Positions 26,395 to 35,435 of a DNA stretch of 64,000 nt are shown piece by piece. This DNA is from Prevotella sp. Its GTDB lineage: Bacteria > Bacteroidota > Bacteroidia > Bacteroidales > Bacteroidaceae. Made by a program: the position numbers and the translations under genes. The notes under the pieces are model-generated. The model had not been told where the DNA came from and did no database searches. It saw only the letters and a program-made list of their open reading frames with translations. Positions within the stretch are counted from its first letter, which is position 1; every line of letters starts with the position of its first letter. The DNA is taken from assembly GCA_017554105.1 (NCBI GenBank), contig JAFZIY010000030.1:25536-89535 (forward strand). Reading direction: 5' to 3'.

Positions 26395-27036
26395 ATGACT
26401 AGAGAACTCGTAATAAAGTCAAGATATGTTCTGACACTTCTGTGTATCACACTTTGCCTTTCCACTATATCGGCTCAAGAAAGCGCCAATTCACGACAGG
26501 CACGACAGATATTCGACAAGACATATAACATGGTGTTCGGTCCTCAGGGCTGCACACTGAAATACTCTGTCAACATTGTTCATCTCTATAGTACTGAGGG
26601 AACCATCTGGTATAAGGGAAAGAAGCAGAAGTTCGTCGAAGAGAGATACACTGCATGGTGCGACGGTAAAACATTCTACCGTGCCGACAAAAAGAAAAAG
26701 ACAGTAGAGATACACGACCCCAACTCTCCCAACAAAGACAAGTACGCATCGAAGTTCAAGTTCAAGCCCAATGACTACACCTATCACATCGCAGAGAAAG
26801 GCAACGACTACATCATCACCTTGGAAGCGAAGAAAGGAGTCGATGGAGTGAAGCATGTCAAGGCTATTATCGACAAGAAGACAAGAGCACCGAAAAGCCT
26901 GAAGGTAAAAGTAATGCTTTTCTGGGCAACTATAAATATATCCAATTTCCATAGCGGCATAACCGACGACTCCATCTTTAACTTTCCACGCAAACAGTTC
27001 GGAAGCTACAAGTTCATAGACAAACGCAATGAGTAG
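26395..27036 (+). CDS. LolA-like outer-membrane lipoprotein carrier family protein
   Basis: 213 aa from MTRELVIKSRYVLTLL, with a signal peptide (LLCITLCLSTISAQ). The mature part shows the LolA-like beta pattern: GTIWYKGKKQKFV, DGKTFYRADKKKK, and YIITLEAKKGVDGVKHVKAI (as ITLEAKKGV). A hydrophobic-cavity fold is inferred. LolA proteins carry lipoproteins across the periplasm, but Bacteroidetes have several paralogues, so the role is uncertain. An upstream in-frame start at 26326 overlaps the preceding gene and lacks a signal peptide. Confidence 0.75.
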   Translation: MTRELVIKSRYVLTLLCITLCLSTISAQESANSRQARQIFDKTYNMVFGPQGCTLKYSVNIVHLYSTEGTIWYKGKKQKFVEERYTAWCDGKTFYRADKKKKTVEIHDPNSPNKDKYASKFKFKPNDYTYHIAEKGNDYIITLEAKKGVDGVKHVKAIIDKKTRAPKSLKVKVMLFWATINISNFHSGITDDSIFNFPRKQFGSYKFIDKRNE

Positions 27037-27097
27037 TCCTATTGTCACCTGAGAGACATGCGACAATGAAATCAATGTCTAAAAAAGATAAAACGAG

Positions 27098-27128
27098 TTG
27101 GAGGTTATAGCGTTTTTTAGTACCTTTG
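27098..27128 (+). promoter_or_regulatory. Promoter of nhaD
   Basis: TTG (27098-27100), 20-bp spacer, TACCTTTG (27121-27128), 38 bp before the start codon. Confidence 0.8.
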
Positions 27129-27166
27129 CACCCATTAATGATTAATTTCGTAACAAGAGAACAATT

Positions 27167-28513
27167 ATGTCAACCTTAACCTTAGCAATTGTCATCGTCT
27201 TTATTATCGGCTATTTCTTTATCGCCATTGAAAGCGTGACGAAAGTGAACAAGGCAGCAATTGCACTGCTGATGTTCGTGGCGTGCTGGACGCTTTTCAT
27301 GATCAACCCCTCTTTATATCTGCCACAAGCCATTGGCGAACAGATAGGCAACGTGGTGGGAAGCACCATAGAGCATCACCTTGGAAGCACCGCCACAACA
27401 CTGTTCTTCCTCATGGGAGCAATGACCATCGTGGAACTCGTTGACCAGAACGGAGGCTTCAACTTCGTGCGCGACTGGGTGAAGACACGTCACAAGAAAA
27501 AGTTGCTCTGGCGTGTGGCGTTCCTCACCTTCTTACTCTCGGCAATCCTCGACAACCTCACCACGAGTATCGTGATGATTATGATACTGAGGAAACTCAT
27601 ACCCGACAAAATCGACCGCTTCAAGTATGCCTCGCTGGTAGTAATCTCAGCAAACTCGGGAGGAGCGTTCTCACCCATCGGTGACGTTACCACCATCATG
27701 CTTTGGAACAAGGGAGTGATTACCGCACTTGGTGTGATAATGGAACTTATCTTACCATCTATCGTCTCCATGGTAGTGCCGGCATACATCATCTCGCTCT
27801 CGCTGAAGGGAACGATGGACATCACTGAGATACGCAAAGAGAACACCGATGTCGAAGACCTTACCAATGGACAACGCAAGACGGTATTCATTCTTGGTGT
27901 GGGCGGACTGATTTTCGTACCTATCTTCAAGACGCTTACCCACCTGCCGCCGTTCGTGGGCATACTCCTGGTACTCGGCGTACTTTGGACTGTCACTGAG
28001 GTGTTCTATGGTCAGTTGCCCGATACCAACGTTAACAAGAAAGGAACATTGAAACGTGTCACCAACATGCTCACCCGCATCGACATGTCAACAATCCTCT
28101 TCTTCCTCGGTATTCTCATGGCAGTGGCCTGTCTGGAAACCATCGGAGTGCTGACACAACTGGGACAAGGTCTTAACGAGACATTCAACAGCAACCACTA
28201 CCTCGTGACAGGCATCATCGGAGTACTCTCGTCAATAGTCGATAACGTGCCTTTGGTAGCAGGATGTATGGGAATGTATCCCGTAGAGGCTGCTGGCGAC
28301 ATGGCTGTTGACGGCATATTCTGGCAACTCCTCGCCTATTGTGCCGGTGTAGGCGGTTCGATACTCATCATCGGAAGTGCCGCAGGCGTTGTGGTAATGG
28401 GACTTACAAAAATCTCTTTTGGGTGGTACATGAAGCACATCTCGTGGATTGCCCTTGTAGGATACCTTGCCGGAATGTTGTGCTATTGGGTTGAGCGAGC
28501 ACTATTTTTCTAA
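27167..28513 (+). CDS. nhaD: NhaD-type sodium:proton antiporter
   Basis: 448 aa with about 12 membrane segments. The central block LSAILDNLTTSIVMIMIL followed by SANSGGAFSPIGDVTTIMLW (as ILDNLTTSIV and GGAFSPIGDVTT) and the later DNVPLVAGCMGMY are characteristic of NhaD in the ion transporter superfamily. It exports Na+ or Li+ in exchange for H+. It has its own promoter and terminator, so it is a single-gene unit. Confidence 0.92.
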   Translation: MSTLTLAIVIVFIIGYFFIAIESVTKVNKAAIALLMFVACWTLFMINPSLYLPQAIGEQIGNVVGSTIEHHLGSTATTLFFLMGAMTIVELVDQNGGFNFVRDWVKTRHKKKLLWRVAFLTFLLSAILDNLTTSIVMIMILRKLIPDKIDRFKYASLVVISANSGGAFSPIGDVTTIMLWNKGVITALGVIMELILPSIVSMVVPAYIISLSLKGTMDITEIRKENTDVEDLTNGQRKTVFILGVGGLIFVPIFKTLTHLPPFVGILLVLGVLWTVTEVFYGQLPDTNVNKKGTLKRVTNMLTRIDMSTILFFLGILMAVACLETIGVLTQLGQGLNETFNSNHYLVTGIIGVLSSIVDNVPLVAGCMGMYPVEAAGDMAVDGIFWQLLAYCAGVGGSILIIGSAAGVVVMGLTKISFGWYMKHISWIALVGYLAGMLCYWVERALFF

Positions 28514-28524
28514 AAAACAACAAG

Positions 28525-28554
28525 AAAAACTTGTCTTATCGGCAAGTTTTTCTT
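28525..28554 (+). terminator. nhaD terminator, overlapping the next promoter
   Basis: AAAAACTTG (28525-28533) and CAAGTTTTT (28543-28551) form a perfect 9-bp stem with a T-rich end. The left arm contains the TTG used as the -33 element of the downstream gene. Confidence 0.75.
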
Positions 28555-28561
28555 ATTTTTG
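28531..28561 (+). promoter_or_regulatory. Promoter of the GH3 gene
   Basis: TTG (28531-28533), 20-bp spacer, TATTTTTG (28554-28561), 26 bp before the ATG at 28588. Confidence 0.75.
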
Positions 28562-28587
28562 CAAACCTAATCATAACACTAAAGATA

Positions 28588-30909
28588 ATGAGAAACCTTA
28601 AATTATTATTAGTTGCAATCATGACATTAATTGCCGACTCCACCATGGCACAGCCAAAACTGACATCCAATAACATCGATGAGGTGCTTAAAGCAATGAC
28701 TATCGATGAGAAAGCAGAACTCTTAGTTGGCTACACTTTCGGAAATTCTTATTTCGGACTGCCCACAAATCCTGACCCCAATGCGGGTGCTATAGTATTG
28801 GGTGCCGCAGGAAACACTGCCAAGATTGATCGTCTCGGCATTCCACATACAGTGCTTACCGACGGTCCTGCGGGAGTGCATATCGAGGCAAAGCGCCCCA
28901 ACGACCCCAACACATACTATTGTACGGGATTCCCTATCGGCACTCTGCTCGCCTCAACATGGAACACACAACTTGTGGAAGAGGTGGGACGTGCCATGGG
29001 TAACGAGGCTCTCGAATACGGATGCGACGTCATACTCGGTCCTGGAATGAACATTATGCGCTCACCATTATGCGGACGCAACTTCGAATACTACTCTGAA
29101 GACCCATTCGTGACAGGTCTTATAGGTGCTGCTATGATAAATGGTATTCAGAGCCAGGGCGTCGGTGTATCGGCAAAGCACTTCGCAGGAAACAACCAAG
29201 AGACCAACCGCCTTTACAACAACTCGGTGATTGACCAGCGCACTCTGCGCGAGATATATCTCAAAGGCTTTGAAATTGCTGTGAAGAAGTCTCAGCCATG
29301 GACGATAATGAGTTCCTATAACTACCTCAACGGACCATGGACACAGGAAAACTACGAACTGCTTACTACTATCCTGCGCGACGAATGGGGATTCAAAGGC
29401 ATCGTGATGACCGACTGGACCAACACCCGTCACACCGACCGACAAGTGCAAGCAGGTAACGACTTGCTTACTCCCGGTAACGCTGAGCAGATAGAAAACA
29501 TTAAGAAAGGCATTGCCGACGGCACTATAAAGATTGAAGACGTTGACCGTAACGTAAAACGCATATTGGAGTATATCGTCAAGACCCCTCACTTCAAAGG
29601 TTATAAGTTCAGCAATAAGCCAGACATCATGGCACATGCCGCACTGACACGCACGGCAGCACCCGAGGGAATGGTGCTACTGAAGAACAGCGACATCTTG
29701 CCTCTCGATAAGAACATCAAGAGGATTGCTCTCTTCGGACATACATCATATAGTCTGTATGCTGGCGGCACAGGCTCGGGCGATGTCAACAAACCATATA
29801 TCATTGACCTGGTTGAGGGACTCAAGAACGCAGGACTGCAACCTGATGACACGCTGAGTTCGGTTTACTCAAAGTACAAGGCTTTCGCAGAAGAGGAGGT
29901 GGAGGCTGAGATGGGCTATCTCTCGCCAAACAAGTTCTTCCCACGTCCACGTGTCCGTGAACCACTGTTGGGCGAGAACACCTATATGTTCGCCGCAAGA
30001 AGCAACGATGCGGCAATAGTAACCGTAGGACGTTCGTCAGGAGAAGGCGGCGACCGCCTGTTCAGCGACTTCAATATCAATGCCGACGAGCAGGAGATGC
30101 TACAACGCGTTTACGACAACTTCCATAAGGCAGGAAAACCGGTGGTAGTGATTCTCAATGTGGGAGGAGCGGTGAATACCGAGTCAGTGAAGCCCTATGC
30201 CGACGCCATTCTACTCACATGGCAGCCAGGAATGGAGGCAGGCAATGCCATCGCTGATGTTCTCACGGGCAAATCATATCCTTCGGGCAAATTAACCATG
30301 ACATTCCCGAAAGACCTCAATGACGTTCCATCAACGAAGAACTTCCCCAAGGACTATACTTTCTGGGATGACATGAAACTCAACAACGAGCAGAAGAAGG
30401 CATGGCCACATGTGGCGGAAACACGATATGAGGAGGGCATGAACGTTGGATACCGCTATTTCCAGACAGAGAACAAGGAAGTGAGTTATCCGTTCGGCTT
30501 CGGATTGTCTTACACCAAGTTCGAATATAGCAACCCGAAGTTACAGCGAAAGGGCGATGGCTACGTTGCTTCAGTCACAGTAAAGAATGTTGGTGACAAA
30601 GCTGGAAAGGAAGTAGTTCAGTTATACGTATCAGCACCTGAGGACAGCAGCATGCCGAAACCTGCTATCGAACTGCGCGCCTTTGGTAAGACACGCGAAC
30701 TTAAGCCAGGTGAGAGCGAGCGCGTAGAGATGACATTCTCCAACTATGACATCGCTTCATACGATGTTTCACAGCAGGCATACATTACCGACGCAGGCAG
30801 TTATACCGTTCATTTCGCAGCGTCAGCAACAGACATCCGCCAAAGTGCCAAATTCAAGTCGGACAAGTTCAAGTGGCAGTGCCACGATGTGATGCGTCCA
30901 AATAAATAG
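28588..30909 (+). CDS. Exported glycoside hydrolase family 3 enzyme (beta-glucosidase-like)
   Basis: 773 aa with a signal peptide (LLLVAIMTLIADSTMAQ). The N-terminal GH3 barrel includes DGPAGVH, KHFAGNNQETNR and GFKGIVMTDWTNT, in which the Asp of TDW (about residue 275) is the expected nucleophile. The alpha/beta sandwich domain has GGTGSGDV, and a C-terminal fibronectin-III-like domain ends the protein (VKNVGDKAGKEVVQLYV). This order fits beta-glucosidase/xylosidase types; substrate is not assignable. The start at 28588 follows the promoter; an earlier in-frame TTG is inside the promoter. Confidence 0.92.
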   Translation: MRNLKLLLVAIMTLIADSTMAQPKLTSNNIDEVLKAMTIDEKAELLVGYTFGNSYFGLPTNPDPNAGAIVLGAAGNTAKIDRLGIPHTVLTDGPAGVHIEAKRPNDPNTYYCTGFPIGTLLASTWNTQLVEEVGRAMGNEALEYGCDVILGPGMNIMRSPLCGRNFEYYSEDPFVTGLIGAAMINGIQSQGVGVSAKHFAGNNQETNRLYNNSVIDQRTLREIYLKGFEIAVKKSQPWTIMSSYNYLNGPWTQENYELLTTILRDEWGFKGIVMTDWTNTRHTDRQVQAGNDLLTPGNAEQIENIKKGIADGTIKIEDVDRNVKRILEYIVKTPHFKGYKFSNKPDIMAHAALTRTAAPEGMVLLKNSDILPLDKNIKRIALFGHTSYSLYAGGTGSGDVNKPYIIDLVEGLKNAGLQPDDTLSSVYSKYKAFAEEEVEAEMGYLSPNKFFPRPRVREPLLGENTYMFAARSNDAAIVTVGRSSGEGGDRLFSDFNINADEQEMLQRVYDNFHKAGKPVVVILNVGGAVNTESVKPYADAILLTWQPGMEAGNAIADVLTGKSYPSGKLTMTFPKDLNDVPSTKNFPKDYTFWDDMKLNNEQKKAWPHVAETRYEEGMNVGYRYFQTENKEVSYPFGFGLSYTKFEYSNPKLQRKGDGYVASVTVKNVGDKAGKEVVQLYVSAPEDSSMPKPAIELRAFGKTRELKPGESERVEMTFSNYDIASYDVSQQAYITDAGSYTVHFAASATDIRQSAKFKSDKFKWQCHDVMRPNK

Positions 30910-30940
30910 CATATTACTTAAAAAACAAAAACATATTAAG

Positions 30941-31852
30941 ATGAAACCAACTTTATTACTCCTCGCAGCAGGAATGGGAAGCCGCTATGGTGGCTTGAAA
31001 CAACTTGACGGTCTGGGTCCAAACGGCGAGACCATTATGGACTACAGCATCTATGATGCCATCAAGGCAGGATTCGGAAAAATTGTATTCGTAATCCGCA
31101 AGGACTTCGAACAGGAGTTCCGCGACAAGGTTCTGAGCAAGTACGAAGGACATATACCGGCAGAACTGGTGTTCCAGGGTCTCGACTCACTGCCCGAGGG
31201 ATTCAGCGTTCCTGAAGGAAGACAGAAGCCATGGGGAACAAACCACGCTGTGCTCATGGCGAAGGATGCCATCAAGGAACCGTTCTGCGTAATCAACTGC
31301 GACGACTTCTACAATCGTGATGCATTCATGGTGATTGGCAAGTTCCTAAGCGAACTCCCCGAAGGATCAAGGAACACCTATGCTATGGTGGGATTCCGCG
31401 TTGGCAACACCCTGTCTGAGAACGGCACCGTGGCACGTGGTATATGCTCAAAAGACGACAACGAGAACCTTACTACCGTCGTTGAGCGCACTGAGATAAT
31501 GCGCGTTGACGGGCGAGTTTGCTACAAGGATGAGCAGGGCGAGTGGGTTGCCGTTGATGACAACACACCTGTTTCGATGAACATGTGGGGCTTCACACCC
31601 GACTATTTCGAATATAGCGAGGAGTATTTCAAGGAGTTCCTCAGCGACCCAAAGAACATGGAGAACCTCAAGGCAGAGTTCTTCATTCCACTGATGGTGA
31701 ACAAACTCATAGTTGAAGGTACTGCATCGGTACGTGTCCTTGACACTACCTCAAAATGGTTCGGCGTTACCTATGCTGCCGACCGTCAAGGAACAGTTGA
31801 CCGCATACAGCAACTCGTCAACGAGAACGTTTATCCAGAGAAACTGTTCTGA
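30941..31852 (+). CDS. Sugar-phosphate nucleotidyltransferase-like protein
   Basis: 303 aa, cytoplasmic. The N terminus is LLLAAGMGSRYGGLKQLDGLGP, a nucleotidyltransferase G-x-G-x-R signature (AAGMGSRYGG) with the catalytic Lys nearby, and VINCDDFYNRDAF provides the metal-binding Asp. The family transfers nucleotidyl groups to sugar phosphates; the specific substrate is unknown. It starts 31 bp after the GH3 gene and ends at a strong terminator, so the two are probably co-transcribed. Confidence 0.8.
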   Translation: MKPTLLLLAAGMGSRYGGLKQLDGLGPNGETIMDYSIYDAIKAGFGKIVFVIRKDFEQEFRDKVLSKYEGHIPAELVFQGLDSLPEGFSVPEGRQKPWGTNHAVLMAKDAIKEPFCVINCDDFYNRDAFMVIGKFLSELPEGSRNTYAMVGFRVGNTLSENGTVARGICSKDDNENLTTVVERTEIMRVDGRVCYKDEQGEWVAVDDNTPVSMNMWGFTPDYFEYSEEYFKEFLSDPKNMENLKAEFFIPLMVNKLIVEGTASVRVLDTTSKWFGVTYAADRQGTVDRIQQLVNENVYPEKLF

Positions 31853-31868
31853 AAAATCAGTATCACTA

Positions 31869-31905
31869 AACAATAATCCGGCTCAAAAGCCGGATTATTG
31901 TTTTT
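31869..31905 (+). terminator. Strong terminator after the nucleotidyltransferase gene
   Basis: AACAATAATCCGGCT (31869-31883) and AGCCGGATTATTGTT (31888-31902) are perfect 15-bp complements with a CAAA loop and a T run. It can serve the convergent rsmD as well. Confidence 0.92.
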
Positions 31906-31940
31906 CTAGAACCTCTAGATTATCTAGAAAATCTAGAAAA
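31905..31940. repeat. Four tandem nonamers with TCTAGA core
   Basis: TCTAGAACC, TCTAGATTA, TCTAGAAAA, TCTAGAAAA lie end to end between the terminator and the rsmD stop codon (31943). TCTAGA is itself palindromic. Confidence 0.85.
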
Positions 31941-31942
31941 AT

Positions 31943-32473
31943 CTATTTAAATAGTGAGAAGTTGACGCTGCCGTATGCACGGTGCTCAAGGAAACGAGGA
32001 TGGTCAGAGAAGTCGTTCTTCTCTCCATGCTCGAAGACGAAAATACCATCTTCTTTCAACAATCCCTTAGATAGAACAATATCGGGAATCTCCGGCAGAC
32101 GTTCGAGGGTGTAAGGAGGGTCGGCGAATATGAAGTCGAACTGCTGTCGGCAAGTCTTCAAAAACCGGAACACATCACCACGAAGCGCTATGCAATTCTC
32201 ATCGCCCAGTTTCTTAAGACACTGGCTTATGAAAGCATGGTGGTCGCGGTCGAGTTCCACGCTTACCACCTGACTGCACCCTCGTGAGAGCAGTTCGAGC
32301 GAGATGCTCCCCGTTCCCGAGAAGAGGTCGAGTGCCGTAGCACCCTCAAAGTCTATCTTCCCCGTGAGTACATTGAAGATATTCTCCTTGGCAAAGTCGG
32401 TAGTCGGCCTCGCCTTGAATGTGCGCGGAACATCAAAATGCCTTCCTTTGTATTTCCCTGTTATTATTCGCAT
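31943..32473 (-). CDS. rsmD: 16S rRNA (guanine(966)-N(2))-methyltransferase
   Basis: 176 aa. It has the RsmD start MRIITGKYKGRHFDVP, SAM motif I ALDLFSGTGSISLELLSRG (as LDLFSGTGSISL) and the catalytic motif IV FIFADPPY. It methylates G966 of 16S rRNA. It is 20 bp downstream of the DUF3822 gene and forms an operon with it, as is common in Bacteroidales. Confidence 0.93.
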   Translation of the reverse strand: MRIITGKYKGRHFDVPRTFKARPTTDFAKENIFNVLTGKIDFEGATALDLFSGTGSISLELLSRGCSQVVSVELDRDHHAFISQCLKKLGDENCIALRGDVFRFLKTCRQQFDFIFADPPYTLERLPEIPDIVLSKGLLKEDGIFVFEHGEKNDFSDHPRFLEHRAYGSVNFSLFK

Positions 32474-32493
32474 AGTCTAATTACAACACTTCG

Positions 32494-33300
32494 TCATCCT
32501 CTTCCTTTCAGATAAAGTGCCATGAGATCGTATGGCAGACCTTTTATCTGTGTTATTGGAGCACGGTTGAAATCGCCCGACGGGTTTATTCGGTAAACGT
32601 TCTGCAGGAACTTGTGCAGTTGTTCTATCATCTCGTCACGTTCAGGTATATTACCCACAAGATGCACCTCGTCACGTCGCTGGTCCAGTCCCAACTGCTG
32701 CCACACCGACAGAATGAAGAACACACTGTCGTGGGAATTGGTTCCATCAAAAGTATTCACGAAGCGGAAACGATTCTCTGTGAAACTGAAAAGTGACAGA
32801 TGTTTATCATAGAAGTAGGCATATAGTTTTCGGCGCATGCCAGAGTAACTACGCTGGTGCATGTAGTTCCACACAGGCTGGCACACAGGACACCATTTAG
32901 CATCAGTGAAATGGTCGTCGATGACAGTCTTTAGGTCTTTGTTCACAGCGAAAAGGGCGACAGCATTCAATTGCGTCATTACTGAGAACATCACTAGGTC
33001 GTTCTCATGTTCTGTGACGGCGTGGTTGTAGATGTCTGTTTCCGTGCCTATGCGGAACTGGTCGGTAGGTACCATCACCACCGGAGTGCTCACCATCACA
33101 AGAACCTTAGTGAATCCTTTTTGCAGAATCGGTTCAGTAAGGAAAGCCTCACGAAGGTTGGCTGCAGGTGCTATGCCGCTCTTCATGGGATAAGGCACAT
33201 ACTCGATTTGCGATTCCGCCTCGGCATCAGCTACCGAGAACGACATCGCATAACGGCTGAGCCGTATTGTAAGTCTTTGTTTCTGTTCCATAATTCTCAT
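32494..33300 (-). CDS. DUF3822 family protein
   Basis: 268 aa. The start MRIMEQKQRLTIRLSRYAMSFSV and later segments ENRFRFVNTFDGTN and DSVFFILSVWQQLGLD match the DUF3822 family, which has an actin-like (ASKHA) look but no known function. It starts with an ATGA overlap (33297-33300) on the stop codon of the preceding gene, so translation is probably coupled. It is linked to rsmD, as commonly seen. Confidence 0.85.
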   Translation of the reverse strand: MRIMEQKQRLTIRLSRYAMSFSVADAEAESQIEYVPYPMKSGIAPAANLREAFLTEPILQKGFTKVLVMVSTPVVMVPTDQFRIGTETDIYNHAVTEHENDLVMFSVMTQLNAVALFAVNKDLKTVIDDHFTDAKWCPVCQPVWNYMHQRSYSGMRRKLYAYFYDKHLSLFSFTENRFRFVNTFDGTNSHDSVFFILSVWQQLGLDQRRDEVHLVGNIPERDEMIEQLHKFLQNVYRINPSGDFNRAPITQIKGLPYDLMALYLKGRG

Positions 33301-33788
33301 TCCCAGTTTCCCTTGTTGTCGTTGGGTGAAGTAAGGTCTCCTATCTTCAGTCCTGGATATCGTGCCTCAGCATCAGCACTCTCTATACGCTCCGCTATCT
33401 CATGCACGTCAAGACCTGCAAGGTATTCATCGTAACGAGCACCACACTCCATTATCGGTACCGTACGCCCCGATGGCATCTCCACGGTATTCACTGCCGC
33501 CTGAAAGGGCAGTCCCTTACTGCCGGGTATTATCTGATGTCCCTCTTTCAGCAGTCCGAGAGTCACAAGGGTGTCAAGATTGGCGGTGTAAAGCCCCGTA
33601 ATTCTGCGATAGTTCTCCTCCGCCGTGCGTATCTCCACTAGTCGTTGCTTCACTTCCTTCTCCCTTTCAGCCATCTTATTTGCGAAAGATACCGGACGAC
33701 CAATGCTTAGGAATACGGCAACAGCAAGCAGCACCACAATTGCCGCAAGTGCGAAATTATTATTAAGAAAGGCGAACCTTTTTCCCAT
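33297..33788 (-). CDS. Single-pass membrane protein of unknown function
   Basis: 163 aa from MGKRFAFLNNNFALAAI. One membrane helix (about 10-30), a coiled coil (about 35-65; MAEREKEVKQRLVEIRTAEENYRR) and a small periplasmic domain with GARYDEYL follow. The plan resembles a pilin-like or periplasmic accessory protein, but I do not recognise a family. An upstream ATG at 33830 lies at or before the predicted transcription start, so 33788 is chosen. It is the first gene of the operon with DUF3822 and rsmD. Confidence 0.7.
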   Translation of the reverse strand: MGKRFAFLNNNFALAAIVVLLAVAVFLSIGRPVSFANKMAEREKEVKQRLVEIRTAEENYRRITGLYTANLDTLVTLGLLKEGHQIIPGSKGLPFQAAVNTVEMPSGRTVPIMECGARYDEYLAGLDVHEIAERIESADAEARYPGLKIGDLTSPNDNKGNWE

Positions 33789-33796
33789 TTTTTTGT

Positions 33797-33804
33797 TACT
33801 TTTG
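33797..33804 (+). promoter_or_regulatory. -7 element facing right, toward the helicase gene
   Basis: TACTTTTG is the expected -7 sequence for the gene at 33868. No good -33 is seen at the usual spacing. Together with the opposite element at 33818 it forms a 9-bp inverted repeat. Confidence 0.5.
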
Positions 33805-33817
33805 CACTCGTGTGATG

Positions 33818-33847
33818 CAAAAGTACTCATTTAATTTGATTTGGCAA
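33818..33847 (-). promoter_or_regulatory. Promoter facing left, toward the membrane-protein operon
   Basis: On the minus strand TTG (33847-33845), 19-bp spacer, TACTTTTG (33825-33818). Confidence 0.75.
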
Positions 33848-33867
33848 CGTTTTCTGATGAAAAACTG

Positions 33868-35352
33868 ATGATTGAGGATATTTTTTCGGGCGAGATACGC
33901 CGTGCCTTTGGCTTCACTCCCACTGCCGAGCAGTCGGCAGCAATAGAGGAGTTCAGTCGTTTTGCCGCCTGTCGCGATGGTCAAAGCCTGATGATTCTCA
34001 CTGGTTCGGCTGGAACGGGCAAGACCTCCCTTGCGGGTGCCATAGTGCGTGCCATGCAAAACATGAAGCAGCGCGTGGTACTGATGGCCCCCACCGGTCG
34101 TGCCGCCAAGGTGTTTTCGCTGAATGCCGGAAGTGAGGCTTTTACAATACACCGCCGCATCTACCGTCAGAAGACCTACACAGGTGAGGACACCGGCTTC
34201 TCACTGAACTACAACAAGCATCAGCACACCCTTTTCATTGTCGACGAAGCCTCTATGATTCCGTCAGGAACATCGTCACAGAGTATTTTCGGTAGCGGTC
34301 ATCTCCTTGACGACCTCATGCAATATGTCTATGGCGGACAGCACTGCCGACTGATGCTCATAGGTGACAAGGCACAGTTGCCGCCTGTAGGTGAGGAAGA
34401 GTCGCCAGCATTGTCACCGCAGGTGATGGAACATTATGGCGTCCGCGTTTTCCGTGCCGACCTCAACGAGGTGCTCCGACAAAGCGCTGAGTCGGGCATA
34501 CTGTGGAACGCCACGATGATTCGTCAGATGATAACACACGACGAGATGACACAACTGCCACGCATCGTATTCAACTGCTTCGCTGATATCCTCCGCGTAC
34601 CAGGGGACGAACTGATAGAACAACTAAGCTCATCATACAGTCATGTGGGAATGGACGAGACGATGGTGGTGGTGAGAAGCAACAAGAGAGCGAATATCTA
34701 TAACAACGGCATACGTGCGATGGTACTCGGGCGCGAGGAGCCTCTGACGTCTGGCGACCTGCTGATGGTGGTGAAGAACAACTATTACTGGATTCAGGAG
34801 AAGAATCAAGAAGAGAGAATAAAAAGGACCGAGACAGAGGGCGAAGAGGGGAAAGAGGAAGAACTGTCGTTCCTTGCCAATGGCGACCGCATGAAGGTGC
34901 AGCGCGTGCGCAACCAACAAGAACTCTATGGATTTACCTTCGCCGATGCCACGCTGGTGTTCCCCGACTACAACGACTACGAGGTGGAGGCTACCATCCT
35001 GCTCGACACCCTACAGTCGGAGGCTCCTGCACTGACACACGAACAAGGTGAGCAACTGTTCAGTGCTGTCATGGAAGACTATGCCGACGTGCCGCTTAAG
35101 AGCGAGCGTCTGAAAAAACTGCGCAGCGACCGTTTCTTCAATGCCCTGCAAATAAAATATGCTTATGCCGTGACATGTCATAAGGCACAGGGTGGACAAT
35201 GGGCACACGTGTATGTTGACCAAGGATACATGACCGACGACATGCTCACGCCCGAATATATCCACTGGCTGTACACTGCCTTTACGCGTGCCACGGAGCA
35301 ACTGTTCCTCATTAACTGGCCTAAGACACAGATACAAGAAACCAATCTTTGA
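33868..35352 (+). CDS. RecD/Dda-like SF1 DNA helicase
   Basis: About 494 aa. Helicase motifs in order: Walker A LTGSAGTGKTSLAGAI (as GSAGTGKTS), motif Ia APTGRAAKVF, motif II FIVDEASMI, motif III LIGDKAQLPPVGEEE (as GDKAQLPPVG), motif V/VI YAVTCHKAQGGQWAHVYVD (as VTCHKAQGGQW) and YTAFTRATEQLFL. This is superfamily 1B, AAA-like RecD/Dda. There is no RecB or RecC beside it, so it is a stand-alone 5'-3' helicase by family inference. An in-frame TTG at 33841 is possible but the ATG at 33868 is preferred. Confidence 0.88.
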   Translation: MIEDIFSGEIRRAFGFTPTAEQSAAIEEFSRFAACRDGQSLMILTGSAGTGKTSLAGAIVRAMQNMKQRVVLMAPTGRAAKVFSLNAGSEAFTIHRRIYRQKTYTGEDTGFSLNYNKHQHTLFIVDEASMIPSGTSSQSIFGSGHLLDDLMQYVYGGQHCRLMLIGDKAQLPPVGEEESPALSPQVMEHYGVRVFRADLNEVLRQSAESGILWNATMIRQMITHDEMTQLPRIVFNCFADILRVPGDELIEQLSSSYSHVGMDETMVVVRSNKRANIYNNGIRAMVLGREEPLTSGDLLMVVKNNYYWIQEKNQEERIKRTETEGEEGKEEELSFLANGDRMKVQRVRNQQELYGFTFADATLVFPDYNDYEVEATILLDTLQSEAPALTHEQGEQLFSAVMEDYADVPLKSERLKKLRSDRFFNALQIKYAYAVTCHKAQGGQWAHVYVDQGYMTDDMLTPEYIHWLYTAFTRATEQLFLINWPKTQIQETNL

Positions 35353-35395
35353 CCTCAAACAAAAAACTTCTGGTCGAAGTTTCTCAAGATTTTTT

Positions 35396-35427
35396 TTTGG
35401 TTTTTCGCTCACTAAATCGTATCTTTG
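35396..35427 (+). promoter_or_regulatory. Promoter of nrnA-dnaG
   Basis: TTTG (35396-35399), 20-bp spacer, TATCTTTG (35420-35427), 8 bp before the ATG at 35436. It excludes the longer in-frame start at 35349. Confidence 0.82.
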
Positions 35428-35435
35428 CAAACACT

